Shown: positions 8,723 to 17,519 of the stretch, one piece after another
How the letters are laid out: every line of letters begins with the position of its first letter
Position numbering within the stretch: the stretch's first letter is position 1
Origin: G965227875 sp965227875
GTDB taxonomy: Bacteria > Pseudomonadota > Alphaproteobacteria > Rhizobiales > JAJFHC01
Assembly (NCBI GenBank): GCA_965227875.1
Contig: OZ245783.1
Coordinates: 930,001 to 994,000, forward strand
DNA: 64,000 bases
Direction: 5' to 3'
Notes under the pieces: model-generated
The model's input: the letters and a program-made list of their open reading frames with translations, nothing else
What the model was told of the DNA's origin: nothing
The model's database searches: none
Translations under genes and position numbers: made by a program

Positions 8723-9019
8723 AATTACACCTGGTCCTAAAAAGGGGTTCCATAACTACACCGAACTCACGCCAAAATGCAGTCGCGAACAACCGCTAAC
8801 GCGAGGCAATGCACAAAAAAAGAAGAGAAAGCAACGTTTGATGTCAAGTACAGGTCGATTTTGGCCTTCGAGCATTTGCAAAATTCTTTTTACGCAATCT
8901 GCGCTCAAACTGAGCATTAACCAACCAAATCTCCCGGACCCCCACCACTCCCCCACTCCACACCCCCCGCCGAATCCTGTAACCATACCCCCATCGCGCA
9001 CGGCTGATTCGGAAGGCCC
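8723..9019. other. divergent intergenic region at right edge of the defence island
   Basis: These 297 bases hold no credible gene. They separate the minus-strand caspase start from the plus-strand membrane-protein start and should contain the caspase promoter. Composition changes from about 50% G+C to typical chromosomal values near 8930-9000, which I take as the right border of the acquired segment. No obvious repeat matches the left border. Confidence 0.5.
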
Positions 9020-9751
9020 ATGCCCTACAGACGTCTCGATGCGGAGAAGATCATCAAGACCGCGGATATCCTGCGGAACCGCATCGGCGAGCGTTTTCCC
9101 GACTCCAGCCTCTGTTCTGTCGCCAGCGAACTTGTGGACCTGGCCGGCGACACGCGCGCCGAAGCCGACCGGCTCGAAGGCGTCATCTGGTGGCTGCGCA
9201 TCGTCATCGCGCTCGTCATCGTCGCCGGCGGGCTGGTCTTCGTCTTCGTCGGCTCGTTCCTCACCTTCGACCGCATCACGTCCGAAGGCCTCGCCATCGT
9301 CCAGGGCATCGAGGCCTCCATCAACACCATCGTGCTGGCGAGCCTCGGCCTCTACACGCTGATCCGGCTGGAGGAACGCTTCAAGCGCCAGGCCGCGCTC
9401 AAGGGCCTGCACACCCTGCGCTCGGTGATCCACGTCATCGACATGCACCAGCTCACCAAGGACCCCACCGCCATCGCCGGCGGGCTGCCGCCCACGGCGA
9501 GCTCGCCCAAGCGCCTCATGAGCCCGGCCGAACACGCGCGCTATCTCGACTACTGCTCGGAAATGCTCTCAATCATCGGCAAGGTGGCCGCGCTCTACGC
9601 CCAGGCCATCAACGACGACGTGGTGGTCGCCGCCGTCAACGACATCGAGACCCTGTCGGCCCACCTGTCGCGCAAGATCTGGCAGAAGATCGTCATGATC
9701 GAGGCCGGCCCCGCCGCCCCGCCCGCCCCTTCCGCCCCTCCCGCCAACTGA
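9020..9751 (+). CDS. uncharacterised two-TM membrane protein
   Basis: The 243-residue protein begins at ATG 9020, preceded by GGAAGG. Residues 1-52 look soluble and helical. A strong hydrophobic helix lies at about 54-78 (IVIALVIVAGGLVFVFVG), and a second at about 98-112 (INTIVLASLGLYTLI). The remaining 130 residues are cytoplasmic-like, with predicted helices and an Ala/Pro-rich tail. This topology suits a small inner-membrane scaffold or sensor, but I do not recognise the family. It is the first chromosomal-composition gene to the right of the defence island and is followed 121 bp later by the iorA-like gene on the same strand. Confidence 0.7.
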   Translation: MPYRRLDAEKIIKTADILRNRIGERFPDSSLCSVASELVDLAGDTRAEADRLEGVIWWLRIVIALVIVAGGLVFVFVGSFLTFDRITSEGLAIVQGIEASINTIVLASLGLYTLIRLEERFKRQAALKGLHTLRSVIHVIDMHQLTKDPTAIAGGLPPTASSPKRLMSPAEHARYLDYCSEMLSIIGKVAALYAQAINDDVVVAAVNDIETLSAHLSRKIWQKIVMIEAGPAAPPAPSAPPAN

Positions 9752-9872
9752 ACACAGGCCGGACGCGCGTATAGTGTGCGCTGAAAGGCGTTGGGCCGCA
9801 CATGCCGTTTGCCCGCGCCGCGTCCCTTCATGTACGCTTCTTCGCCTATCGCTGAGGGAGGAGTGCGGCGCC

Positions 9873-12038
9873 ATGGAACGATCCTTTGCACGGGAGGTCG
9901 AGGCCCTGAAAATGGTCGTGGGCGACGTGTTCCACGGCGAGGGCATCCTCGCCATCACCAAGGCGCTGCTGCAGTCGGGCGTCAGCTACGTGGGCGGCTA
10001 CCAGGGCGCGCCCGTCTCCCACCTGATGGACGTGCTCGCCGACGCGAAGGACATTCTCGACGACCTCGGCGTGCATTTCGAGGGCTGCGCGAACGAGGCG
10101 AGCGCGGCGGCACTCTGCGGCGCCTCCATCAACTACCCCATGCGCGGGGCGGCGGTGTGGAAGTCCACCGTCGGCACCAACGTCGCCTCCGACGCGCTGT
10201 CCAACCTGGCGTCGGCGGGCGTCAAGGGCGGCGTCATGATCATCCTCGGCGAGGACTACGGCGAGGGCGCAAGCATCATCCAGGAGCGTTCCCACGCCTT
10301 CGCCATGAAGTCGCAGATGTGGCTGCTCGACCCGCGGCCCAACCTGCCGCTGGTGGTCGATCTCGTCGAGAAGGGCTTCGAGCTGTCCGAGGTTTCCAAC
10401 ACGCCGGTCTTCATGGAGTTCCGCATCCGCGCCTGCCACATGCACGGGCGCTTCGCCTGCCGCGACAACCGCCGCCCGTTAGTCTCGCGCAACGACGTGC
10501 TGGAGAACCCGGACTTCGACTACGGCCGCATCTGCCTGCCGCCCTCGACCTATGCCCAGGAGAAACACAAGGTCGAGCACCGCATGCCGGCGGCCATCGA
10601 CTATATCCGCGAGAACCGGCTGAACGAGGTCTTCGACGGCGATCTCTCCGACATCGGCATCATCATGCAGGGCGGGCTCTACAACGGTGTCGTGCGCACG
10701 CTCCAGCGCTTCGGCCTCGCCGACGCCTATGGCGAGTCGCGCGTGCCGCTCAGCGTGCTCAACGTCACCTACCCGCTGGTGCCCGACGAGATCGAGACTT
10801 TCTGCCGCCGCAAGAAGGCCGTGCTCATGGTCGAAGAGGGCCAGCCCGAATATCTCGAGCAGGCCGTCAACGCCATCCTGCGCAAGGCGAAGATCGACAC
10901 CACCGTGGTCGGCAAGGACGTGCTGCCCATGGCCGGCGAATATGTCGCCGAGGTGCTTGTCGACGGCATCGGCCGCTTTCTCGAGGGCGCCGTGCCGGAC
11001 GGCCTCGACCTCGCCCCCGTCTCCACCGCCATGGCCGCCATCGACGACCTCAAGGGCGAGGCGGGTGCGGCCCTTGGCACGCCCGTGCCGAAGCGCCCGC
11101 CCACCTTCTGCACCGGCTGTCCGGAACGCCCGGTATTCTCCGCCATCCGGCTGGTGGAGCGCGACCTCGGCAAGATCCACATTGCGGCCGACATCGGCTG
11201 CCACACCTTCGCCGCCCTGCCGCCCTTCAACCTCGGCAACTCGGTGCTGGGCTACGGGCTCGGGCTCGCCAGCTCCGCCGCCGTGGCGCCCGCCATGAAG
11301 AAGCGCGTCATCTCGATCATGGGCGACGGCGGGTTCTGGCACAACGGGCTCGCCACCGGCGTCGGCGGGGCCATGTTCAACCAGTCCGATTCCGTGCTCG
11401 TCATCATGGACAACGGCTATTCGTCGGCCACCGGCCAGCAGCACATCCCCTCCACCGGCACCAACTACCAGAACAAGCCCACAGGCATGACGATCCGCGG
11501 CGCGCTCCAGGGCGTCGGCGTGAAATGGCAGCGGACGGTGACGACCTACAACGTCAAGGAGATGGTCAGCACGCTCCGGACCGCGCTGACCACGAAGGAG
11601 CCGGGCCTCAAGGTCATCATCGCCCAGAGCGAATGCCAGCTCGCCCGCCAGCGCCGCATCCGCCCGCAGATCCGCGAGAAGCTGGCGCAGAAGAAGCGCG
11701 TCGTGCGCACCCGCTTCGGCGTCGACGAGGACGTGTGCACGGGCGACCATTCCTGCATCCGCCTGTCGGGCTGCCCGTCGTTGACCGTGAAGGACAATCC
11801 CGACCCGCTGCGCGAGGATCCGGTGGCCCATGTCAACGAAGGCTGCGTCGGCTGCGGGCTATGCGGCGAGGTGGCCGACGCCGCCACGCTGTGCCCCTCC
11901 TTCTACCGCGCCGACGTGGTCCAGAACCCTGGCGTGCTCGACCGCGCGGTCCATTCCGTGCGCGGCAGGGTCCTGAGCCGGCTCGCCGGCGGCGCCAGGT
12001 CCGCACAGGCAGCCGCACCGGCGGGAAAGACCTCGTGA
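9873..12038 (+). CDS. indolepyruvate:ferredoxin oxidoreductase-like alpha subunit (IorA family)
   Basis: The 721-residue protein starts at ATG 9873 behind GAGGGAGGAG. The N-terminal pyrimidine domain (GYQGAPVSHLMDVL) and the Glu-containing ANEASAAAL segment match IorA-type 2-oxoacid oxidoreductases. A thiamine-diphosphate motif follows (MGDGGFWHNGLATG near 483, then MDNGYSSATGQQ). A C-terminal ferredoxin-like region contains two cysteine clusters, CTGDHSC...GCP (about 619-632) and CVGCGLC plus a later Cys (about 657-677), for two [4Fe-4S] clusters. The family oxidatively decarboxylates aryl-pyruvates to aryl-acyl-CoA with ferredoxin. The gene overlaps the beta-subunit gene by 4 bases (GTGA). 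The substrate may not be indolepyruvate. Confidence 0.88.
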   Translation: MERSFAREVEALKMVVGDVFHGEGILAITKALLQSGVSYVGGYQGAPVSHLMDVLADAKDILDDLGVHFEGCANEASAAALCGASINYPMRGAAVWKSTVGTNVASDALSNLASAGVKGGVMIILGEDYGEGASIIQERSHAFAMKSQMWLLDPRPNLPLVVDLVEKGFELSEVSNTPVFMEFRIRACHMHGRFACRDNRRPLVSRNDVLENPDFDYGRICLPPSTYAQEKHKVEHRMPAAIDYIRENRLNEVFDGDLSDIGIIMQGGLYNGVVRTLQRFGLADAYGESRVPLSVLNVTYPLVPDEIETFCRRKKAVLMVEEGQPEYLEQAVNAILRKAKIDTTVVGKDVLPMAGEYVAEVLVDGIGRFLEGAVPDGLDLAPVSTAMAAIDDLKGEAGAALGTPVPKRPPTFCTGCPERPVFSAIRLVERDLGKIHIAADIGCHTFAALPPFNLGNSVLGYGLGLASSAAVAPAMKKRVISIMGDGGFWHNGLATGVGGAMFNQSDSVLVIMDNGYSSATGQQHIPSTGTNYQNKPTGMTIRGALQGVGVKWQRTVTTYNVKEMVSTLRTALTTKEPGLKVIIAQSECQLARQRRIRPQIREKLAQKKRVVRTRFGVDEDVCTGDHSCIRLSGCPSLTVKDNPDPLREDPVAHVNEGCVGCGLCGEVADAATLCPSFYRADVVQNPGVLDRAVHSVRGRVLSRLAGGARSAQAAAPAGKTS

Positions 12039-13567
12039 GCGCGTCCGGCCAGCCTTACACAATCCTCATCGCGGCCCTTGGCGGCGAAGGCGGCGGCCTG
12101 CTCACCGACTGGGTCGTGAACGCCTGCATCGAGGACGGCCTGCTGGTGCAGAGCACCTCCATCCCCGGCGTCGCCCAGCGCACCGGGGCCACCACCTACT
12201 ATCTCGAGATTGCGGCTCCCGGCGAGGACGGCCGCGAGCCGGTCTTCGCGCTCTACCCCGCCCCCGCCCAGATCGACATGGTCGTGGCGTCCGAACTGGT
12301 CGAGGCCGGCCGCGCCATCGAAATGGGCTTCGTCTCACCCGACCGGACCAGCCTGATCGCGTCCAACCACCGCATCTTCGCCATCATCGAGAAATCGTCC
12401 ATGTCGAGCGCGGCCTTCGACCACACCGCCATCGAAGAGGCGGCGGAAAAGCTGAGCCGCAGGCGCACCGTGGCCGACTTCACGCAGGTCGCGCGCGACA
12501 ATTCCACCGCCCTCAACGCCGTCCTGCTCGGCGCCTTGGCGGGCGACGCCGACATGCCCGTGTCCGGGCAGGCCTTCGAGGCGGCGATCCGCGCCCGCGG
12601 CGTGGCGGTCGAGGCCAACATCCGCGGCTTCCGCGCGGGCCTCGAAGCCGCCGCGTCGGGCGCCGTCGAACCTGCCGGGGAAGACACCGCCGGGGAGACG
12701 CCGGGCGTGCCGGACGGTTTCGTGCCCGGCCACATTCCCGCCGGCCTGCGCGATGTCGTCGCCCATGCGCTGGCCCGCCTGACCGACTACCAGGACGAGG
12801 CCTATGCCCGGCTCTACATAGAACGGCTCGACCGGCTGCTCGACGCCGAGCAGGAGGCCCTACCCGCCGGCGAGACCGACTATGCCGTCTCGCGCGAGGG
12901 CGCACGCCATCTCGCCCTGTGGATGACCTACGAGGACGTAATCCGCGTCGCCGACCTCAAGTCGCGCGCCAGCCGCTTCTCCCGCGTGCGCGGCGAGACG
13001 GGCGCGAAGGAGAGCGACATCGTCCGCGTGACCGAGTTCCTGAAACCGGGGCTCGACGAGGCGCTGACCATCCTGCCCGCGGGCCTCGGCCGCACCCTGC
13101 GCCGGCGCCTGCCCGAACGGCTGCGCAAGCGGTTCAACATGGGCCTGCGCGTGCGGTCCGACACGGTGACGGGTTATCTCGCCCTGCGTTTCGTCGCGCG
13201 CATGCGCGGACGCCGGCGCAGGGGCCTGCGGTATGCCGAGGAACACCAGGCCATGCAGCGCTGGTGGTCGGCGCTCTGCAACGCGGCCGCCCGCGACCGC
13301 GACGCCGCCCTGGAGATCGCCCGCGCCGCCCGGCTGGTGAAGGGCTACAGCGACACCCGCGAACGCGCCATGCGCAACTTCGACGCCATCATGGACCGGA
13401 TCATCGACCCGGCCCTGCATGCCGCGGTCATTCCCCCCGGCACCGCCGGACGGGTGGCGGGCGCGGTCTCGGCGGCGCTGGCAGACGAGGACGGCATCGC
13501 CCTGCGCGCGGTGCTCGACGCCCCGCCGGAAGCCGCCGCCGAACCGGTCGCCGACGCCGCGCAATAG
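12035..13567 (+). CDS. indolepyruvate oxidoreductase-like beta subunit with long C-terminal domain (IorB plus DUF6537-like)
   Basis: Translation starts at GTG 12035 inside the iorA stop. The 510-residue protein begins with the gamma-type fold of 2-oxoacid oxidoreductases (ILIAALGGEGGGLLTDWV, IPGVAQRTGATTYY). Residues about 200-510 form a helical, Arg-rich extension resembling the DUF6537 domain. In many proteobacteria this domain is fused to a single-chain enzyme of about 1,150 residues. Here the two halves are separate but translationally coupled. A simple archaeal IorB is only about 200 residues, so the extension is a real difference in architecture. The complex should be cytoplasmic and ferredoxin-linked. 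Confidence 0.85.
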   Translation: MSASGQPYTILIAALGGEGGGLLTDWVVNACIEDGLLVQSTSIPGVAQRTGATTYYLEIAAPGEDGREPVFALYPAPAQIDMVVASELVEAGRAIEMGFVSPDRTSLIASNHRIFAIIEKSSMSSAAFDHTAIEEAAEKLSRRRTVADFTQVARDNSTALNAVLLGALAGDADMPVSGQAFEAAIRARGVAVEANIRGFRAGLEAAASGAVEPAGEDTAGETPGVPDGFVPGHIPAGLRDVVAHALARLTDYQDEAYARLYIERLDRLLDAEQEALPAGETDYAVSREGARHLALWMTYEDVIRVADLKSRASRFSRVRGETGAKESDIVRVTEFLKPGLDEALTILPAGLGRTLRRRLPERLRKRFNMGLRVRSDTVTGYLALRFVARMRGRRRRGLRYAEEHQAMQRWWSALCNAAARDRDAALEIARAARLVKGYSDTRERAMRNFDAIMDRIIDPALHAAVIPPGTAGRVAGAVSAALADEDGIALRAVLDAPPEAAAEPVADAAQ

Positions 13568-13573
13568 GGTTGG

Positions 13574-14794
13574 TCAGTCGGCGCGGCCGCGTTCGATGAA
13601 CCACATGATCAGCAGGGACATCACGCCGAGCCCGGCGAAGCCCGAGACCAGCGGCAGCACCGTGCCGTCGTAGGCCTGGCCGACCAGCGCGCCGAGGATG
13701 AGCGAGATGAAGGTGGTCAGCGAACCGATCACCGCGGCGGCCACGCCGGCGATCTCGCCCATGGGCTCCATGGCCAGCGCGTTGAAATTGGCAAACAGCA
13801 GCCCGATGCAGAAGAAGACGATGCAGCAGAACACCATGAAGCTCCACAGCGGCGGGTGGCCCCCGGCCGCGTAGGACCAGCCGAAATAGCCCACCGACAC
13901 CAGGCAGAGCACGATCAGCGCGCGCCAGGACAGGAGCCGCATGCCGAACCGCACGACGAGCCGCGCATTGACGAAGGACGCTCCGCCGATGGCGAGCGCC
14001 AGCAGCGCGAAATAGAGCGGGAACATGGTGCCCAGCCCGTACTGCACCTGCAGGATCTGCTGGGAGGAATTGAGATAGCCGATGAACGCGCCGAAGATCG
14101 GCCCCGCCGCGATCGTGTAGCCGAGCGAGATCCGGTTGGTGCAGGTGATGCGGATGGCCTCGACCAGCGCCGCGACGGAGAACGGCTTGCGCTTGTCCTT
14201 TGTGTGGGTCTCCGGCTGGCGCAGGGCGAGCCAGGCGAAACAGACGATGGCCAGCACGAGAAACGTGCCGAAGATATAGCGCCATGAGGCCACCATCAGC
14301 ACGCCCTGGCCGATGGCGGGCGCCACCGCCGGCACCATGATGAACACGGCCATGACGAAGGACATGACCCGCGCCATGCCCCGGCCCTCGAACCGGTCGC
14401 GGATGAGCGCGATGGTCACGATCCTCGGGCCGGCGACGCCCACGCCCTGCAGCACCCGTGCCGCCAGCATGGTGGTGAAGCTCGTGGCGACCATGGAGAT
14501 CACGCAGCCGACCATGAACAGGCCGAGCCCCAGGTAGATGGCGGGCTTGCGCCCGATGCTGTCCGACAGCGGTCCGTAGAGCATCTGCCCGGCGGCCATG
14601 CCGAGAAAGAGCGTGGTGATGACGAGCTGGTTCTCGTTGGGGTTGGCAACGCCGAGGTCGTCGCCGATGCGCGGCAGGGCCGGCAGCATGGCGTCGATGG
14701 ACAGGGCGACGAGCGACGTGAGCAGCGCCATGAGAATGACGAACTCGGCGAAGCGCTCGCCGTCGTCGTGGGATGTATCGCGGGTCTCGGCCAC
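13574..14794 (-). CDS. Bcr/CflA-type MFS drug exporter
   Basis: I chose GTG 14794, which has GAGGA about 8 bases upstream, over a longer upstream frame with no hydrophobic content. The 406-residue protein has 12 hydrophobic helices. MFS motif A lies after helix 2 (GPLSDSIGRKP), and the first helix carries the Bcr/CflA-like SIDAMLPALPRI. Helix 4-5 contains RVLQGVGVAGPRI, the antiporter-type motif. It should export small molecules across the inner membrane using the proton gradient. It is convergent with iorB, only 6 bp away, and divergent from the HisC-like gene. Confidence 0.87.
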   Translation of the reverse strand: MAETRDTSHDDGERFAEFVILMALLTSLVALSIDAMLPALPRIGDDLGVANPNENQLVITTLFLGMAAGQMLYGPLSDSIGRKPAIYLGLGLFMVGCVISMVATSFTTMLAARVLQGVGVAGPRIVTIALIRDRFEGRGMARVMSFVMAVFIMVPAVAPAIGQGVLMVASWRYIFGTFLVLAIVCFAWLALRQPETHTKDKRKPFSVAALVEAIRITCTNRISLGYTIAAGPIFGAFIGYLNSSQQILQVQYGLGTMFPLYFALLALAIGGASFVNARLVVRFGMRLLSWRALIVLCLVSVGYFGWSYAAGGHPPLWSFMVFCCIVFFCIGLLFANFNALAMEPMGEIAGVAAAVIGSLTTFISLILGALVGQAYDGTVLPLVSGFAGLGVMSLLIMWFIERGRAD

Positions 14795-15058
14795 GGCGGA
14801 AGTCCTCGAATGCAACGCAGGACACGCGGGCCGGAGCACCGCGCCTGTCGGAACGACATGGAGACGCGGGACGCATTGTCCCGGTCGATCGGTCTTGGAA
14901 GCCCGTGGGGAGTGCGGCGGGCCGGAAACCGTTGAATACCGGAACGGGGCCGGCGTCAAGGGCGCGGGCGCCGGTCACGCCGCTCCTGTGCGTTGAACGG
15001 CCCGGATGCCTGTGAGAAAGTGCCTGCGAATCCAGGTCGTTCCCGGGAGCTCCAGCCC

Positions 15059-16174
15059 ATGTCCGAAGACCCCGCCGCGCAGGCCCCCTCGCCCTACGTG
15101 CTCTTCAAGCCGCCGACTTTCGTCCAGGACGTCGACACCGCCGACGCGACCCGGATCGTCATGCTGTCCCAGAACGAGAGCTGCTACGGTCCGCCGCCGG
15201 GCGCGGTCGAGGCCGCCATGGAGGCGCTCGGCCGGATCGAGTGTTATCCCGACCCCACCAGCGCCGACCTCCGCCGCGCCATCGCCGACCGCTACGGCCT
15301 CGACCCCGACGGCATCGTCTGCGGCAACGGCTCGGAGGAACTGCTCGACCTCATCGCCCGGGCCTATGTCCGCGAGGGCGACGAGGTGCTGTTTCCCGAA
15401 CATTCCTTCATCCAGTTCCGCATCGCCACGCTGCGCCAGAGCGGGACCCCGGTTGCCGTGCCCAACGGGCCGGGCTTCGTGCCCGACATCGAGGCCCTTC
15501 TCGGCACGGTGACGGAACGCACTCGCGTCGTCTTCTTCGCCAATCCCAACAATCCCACGGGCGTCCACACGCCGCGCGACCTGATCGAGAAACTCGCCGA
15601 CCGCCTGCCGCCGCGCGTGCTCTTCATCCACGACGCGGCCTACGCCGAATATGCCGACGCGCCGGACTACGATTCCGGCCTCGGCCTCGTGGCGGACAAT
15701 CCGAACGTCATGGTCACCCGCACCTTCTCCAAGGCCTACGGCCTCGCCGGCCTCAGGGTGGGCTGGTGCTACGCGACGCCGGAGGTCGCCCGGGCCATCG
15801 ACACCATGCGCGGCATCGGCAACATCAACCTGTGCGCCCAGGCCGCCGCCGCCGTCGCCATCGGCGCGGAGGACTTCGTCGCCAACGTGTGCCGCGACAC
15901 GGCCGTCGAACGCACCCGTCTCGCCCAGCGCCTGCAGCAACTCGGCCTCGACGTCGTCGCCAGCCAGACCAACTTCCTTCTGGCGGGCCTGCCCGAAACA
16001 GGGCCCCGCACCGCACAGGAGGCCCACGCCCGCCTGGCCCGGCACGGCTATGTCGTGAAGGGACGCCCGGACGCGGGTCTCGACCGCTACCTGCGGATCA
16101 CGCTCGGCCTGCCCGAGGACAACCGGAGCGTCGGCGATATCCTCGCCGATTTCATGAACGGCCAGGGAGGCTGA
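15059..16174 (+). CDS. histidinol-phosphate aminotransferase family protein (HisC-like)
   Basis: The 371-residue fold-type I PLP enzyme starts at ATG 15059 with GGGAG upstream. Signature elements are LSQNESCYGPPP near 35, CGNGSEELLDL near 89, FFANPNNPTGVH near 160, and the Schiff-base lysine K225 in TRTFSKAYGLAG, followed by LRVGWCYA. The family transfers an amino group between glutamate and histidinol phosphate or aromatic 2-oxoacids. Because it is not in a his operon and lies near an IorAB-like complex that uses aryl-pyruvates, an aromatic aminotransferase role is plausible but not shown. The GFA-like gene begins 8 bp downstream, suggesting co-transcription. Confidence 0.87.
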   Translation: MSEDPAAQAPSPYVLFKPPTFVQDVDTADATRIVMLSQNESCYGPPPGAVEAAMEALGRIECYPDPTSADLRRAIADRYGLDPDGIVCGNGSEELLDLIARAYVREGDEVLFPEHSFIQFRIATLRQSGTPVAVPNGPGFVPDIEALLGTVTERTRVVFFANPNNPTGVHTPRDLIEKLADRLPPRVLFIHDAAYAEYADAPDYDSGLGLVADNPNVMVTRTFSKAYGLAGLRVGWCYATPEVARAIDTMRGIGNINLCAQAAAAVAIGAEDFVANVCRDTAVERTRLAQRLQQLGLDVVASQTNFLLAGLPETGPRTAQEAHARLARHGYVVKGRPDAGLDRYLRITLGLPEDNRSVGDILADFMNGQGG

Positions 16175-16182
16175 AGAGAGCG

Positions 16183-16602
16183 ATGAAACACGAAGGCGGA
16201 TGCCACTGCGGCAACATCACCGTGGAACTCGAAACCGCGATCGACCCGGCGGAGATCGAGGTCCGCGCCTGCCAGTGCGATTTCTGCCGCAAGCACAACA
16301 CGCGCGCCCTGGCCGACCCCGAGGGCACGCTCACCTTCCGGGTTGCCGATCCCACCCGGCTGAGCCGCTACACATTCGGACTGAAGACGGCCGAGTACCT
16401 CGTCTGCCGCGAGTGCGGCGTCTATGTCGGCGCCAGCACACTCGGCCCCGGCGAGCCGCGCGCCATCGTCATGGCGAATGCGCTCGACAACCACCGCGAC
16501 TTCACCCGGGAGGCGATGCCGGTGACCTATGACAGCGAGAACACCGCCGATCGCACCGAGCGCCGGGCCGCCCGCTGGACGCCGGCACGGATCGTGACCT
16601 GA
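16183..16602 (+). CDS. GFA/CENP-V family zinc protein
   Basis: The 139-residue protein shows the zinc-binding cysteine pattern of the glutathione-dependent formaldehyde-activating (Gfa) fold: C7 and C9 (GGCHCGNI), C29, C31 and C34 (CQCDFC), and C74 and C77 (CRECG). The fold binds two zinc ions. Some members were described as binding glutathione-formaldehyde adducts, but most, including short ones like this, have no proven reaction. It starts 8 bp after the HisC-like gene and probably shares its mRNA. The next gene (IclR) is convergent, 28 bp away. Confidence 0.85.
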   Translation: MKHEGGCHCGNITVELETAIDPAEIEVRACQCDFCRKHNTRALADPEGTLTFRVADPTRLSRYTFGLKTAEYLVCRECGVYVGASTLGPGEPRAIVMANALDNHRDFTREAMPVTYDSENTADRTERRAARWTPARIVT

Positions 16603-16630
16603 ACCCTCGTCGACGGCCGGGCGGCTCCGG

Positions 16631-17392
16631 TCACCCCAGCAGGTCCTCGAGCATGCGGGCGCCGTCTTCCAGCACCGGCACCAGCGCGATCGCGTCGGCC
16701 CGGCTCATGCGCTGCATCGGGGCGTGGAACGCCACCGCCGCATAGAAGCGCCCGTCGGGATTGTTGACGGGGACCGCGACCGCGACCATGCCGTCCTTGA
16801 ACTCCTCGTTGTCGACCGCGTAGCCCGCCTTGCGGATGGCCTTGAGTTCGTCGAGCATCGCGTCGACGGTCGTGATCGTGTTGGCGGCATGGCGTTCGAG
16901 GTCGAGCGCGCGCACCACCGTCTCGCGCTGGCGCGGCGGCAGGCCGGCGAGGAACGTCTTGCCGCTCGCCGTGCAGTGAAACGGGACATGGGAGCCGATC
17001 GGCAGCTGGATGCGCAGCGGCCAGTCGGTTTCCACGCGGTCCTTGTAGGTCATGCCCTTTTCGTCCGGCACGACGAAGTTGACCGTTTCGCCCACCTTGC
17101 GCGCGATCCCTTCGAGCACCTGGTGCCGCGCGATGTGCGACCGTGACGCCAGTTGCAGGCCCGCGGCGATCTCGACCAGGCGCGGGCTCGGACGCAGCAG
17201 CTTGGGGTCGGCATCGCGGACAAGAAAGCCTTCGTCGATCAACGTGTTGCACAGCCGGTGAATGCTCTGCTTCGGCAGCCCGACATGTTCGTTGATCTCC
17301 GTCGGCGTCAGCGGCCGCTCCGACTTCGACAGCGCCTCCACGATCAGAAGCGTACGCAGGTTCGTCGCGACGCGTTCGTCCCCATCACCCAT
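16631..17392 (-). CDS. IclR-family transcriptional regulator
   Basis: The 253-residue protein has an N-terminal winged helix (LRTLLIVEALSK, TPTEINEHVGLPKQSIHRL at about 12-50) and a C-terminal GAF-like effector domain (residues 75-250; HCTASGKTFLAGL is the typical IclR loop). IclR proteins bind small organic acids and regulate adjacent catabolic genes. It is divergent from the GMC oxidoreductase-TRAP-dehydrogenase block across 127 bp of AT-rich DNA. It is therefore the best candidate regulator of that block, with the substrate or a product as effector. The intergenic region has no clean palindrome that I could assign as its operator. Confidence 0.92.
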   Translation of the reverse strand: MGDGDERVATNLRTLLIVEALSKSERPLTPTEINEHVGLPKQSIHRLCNTLIDEGFLVRDADPKLLRPSPRLVEIAAGLQLASRSHIARHQVLEGIARKVGETVNFVVPDEKGMTYKDRVETDWPLRIQLPIGSHVPFHCTASGKTFLAGLPPRQRETVVRALDLERHAANTITTVDAMLDELKAIRKAGYAVDNEEFKDGMVAVAVPVNNPDGRFYAAVAFHAPMQRMSRADAIALVPVLEDGARMLEDLLG

Positions 17393-17519
17393 TCGACTGT
17401 CCCTTCGTGTCTCCGACGCAGCCGGAGCATTTCATTTTTCAGTTGCGAAAGACAGGTCACAATGCTCCAATATCACAAATAATAATACTAAAAGTCTCAT
17501 TTTTTGAAGTCAATTTCCA
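17393..17519. promoter_or_regulatory. shared AT-rich promoter region between iclR and the catabolic block
   Basis: The 127 bases between the divergent starts are markedly AT-rich (for example ATAATAATACTAAAAG near 17480) in an otherwise GC-rich block. They must hold both promoters and presumably the IclR operator. The GMC gene start at 17520 has only a weak GAAG ribosome site. Confidence 0.55.

Noticed and set aside
4059..9019. Integrative element with defined ends carrying the Gabija genes
   Set aside because: Composition marks the borders, but I could find no integrase, tRNA or flanking direct repeat.
9791..12034. Upstream 748 codons of a 1,258-codon frame that continues into iorB
   Set aside because: The frame is open only because of high G+C; its Arg/His-rich translation is a shadow of iorA in another frame. 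The real iorB begins at GTG 12035.
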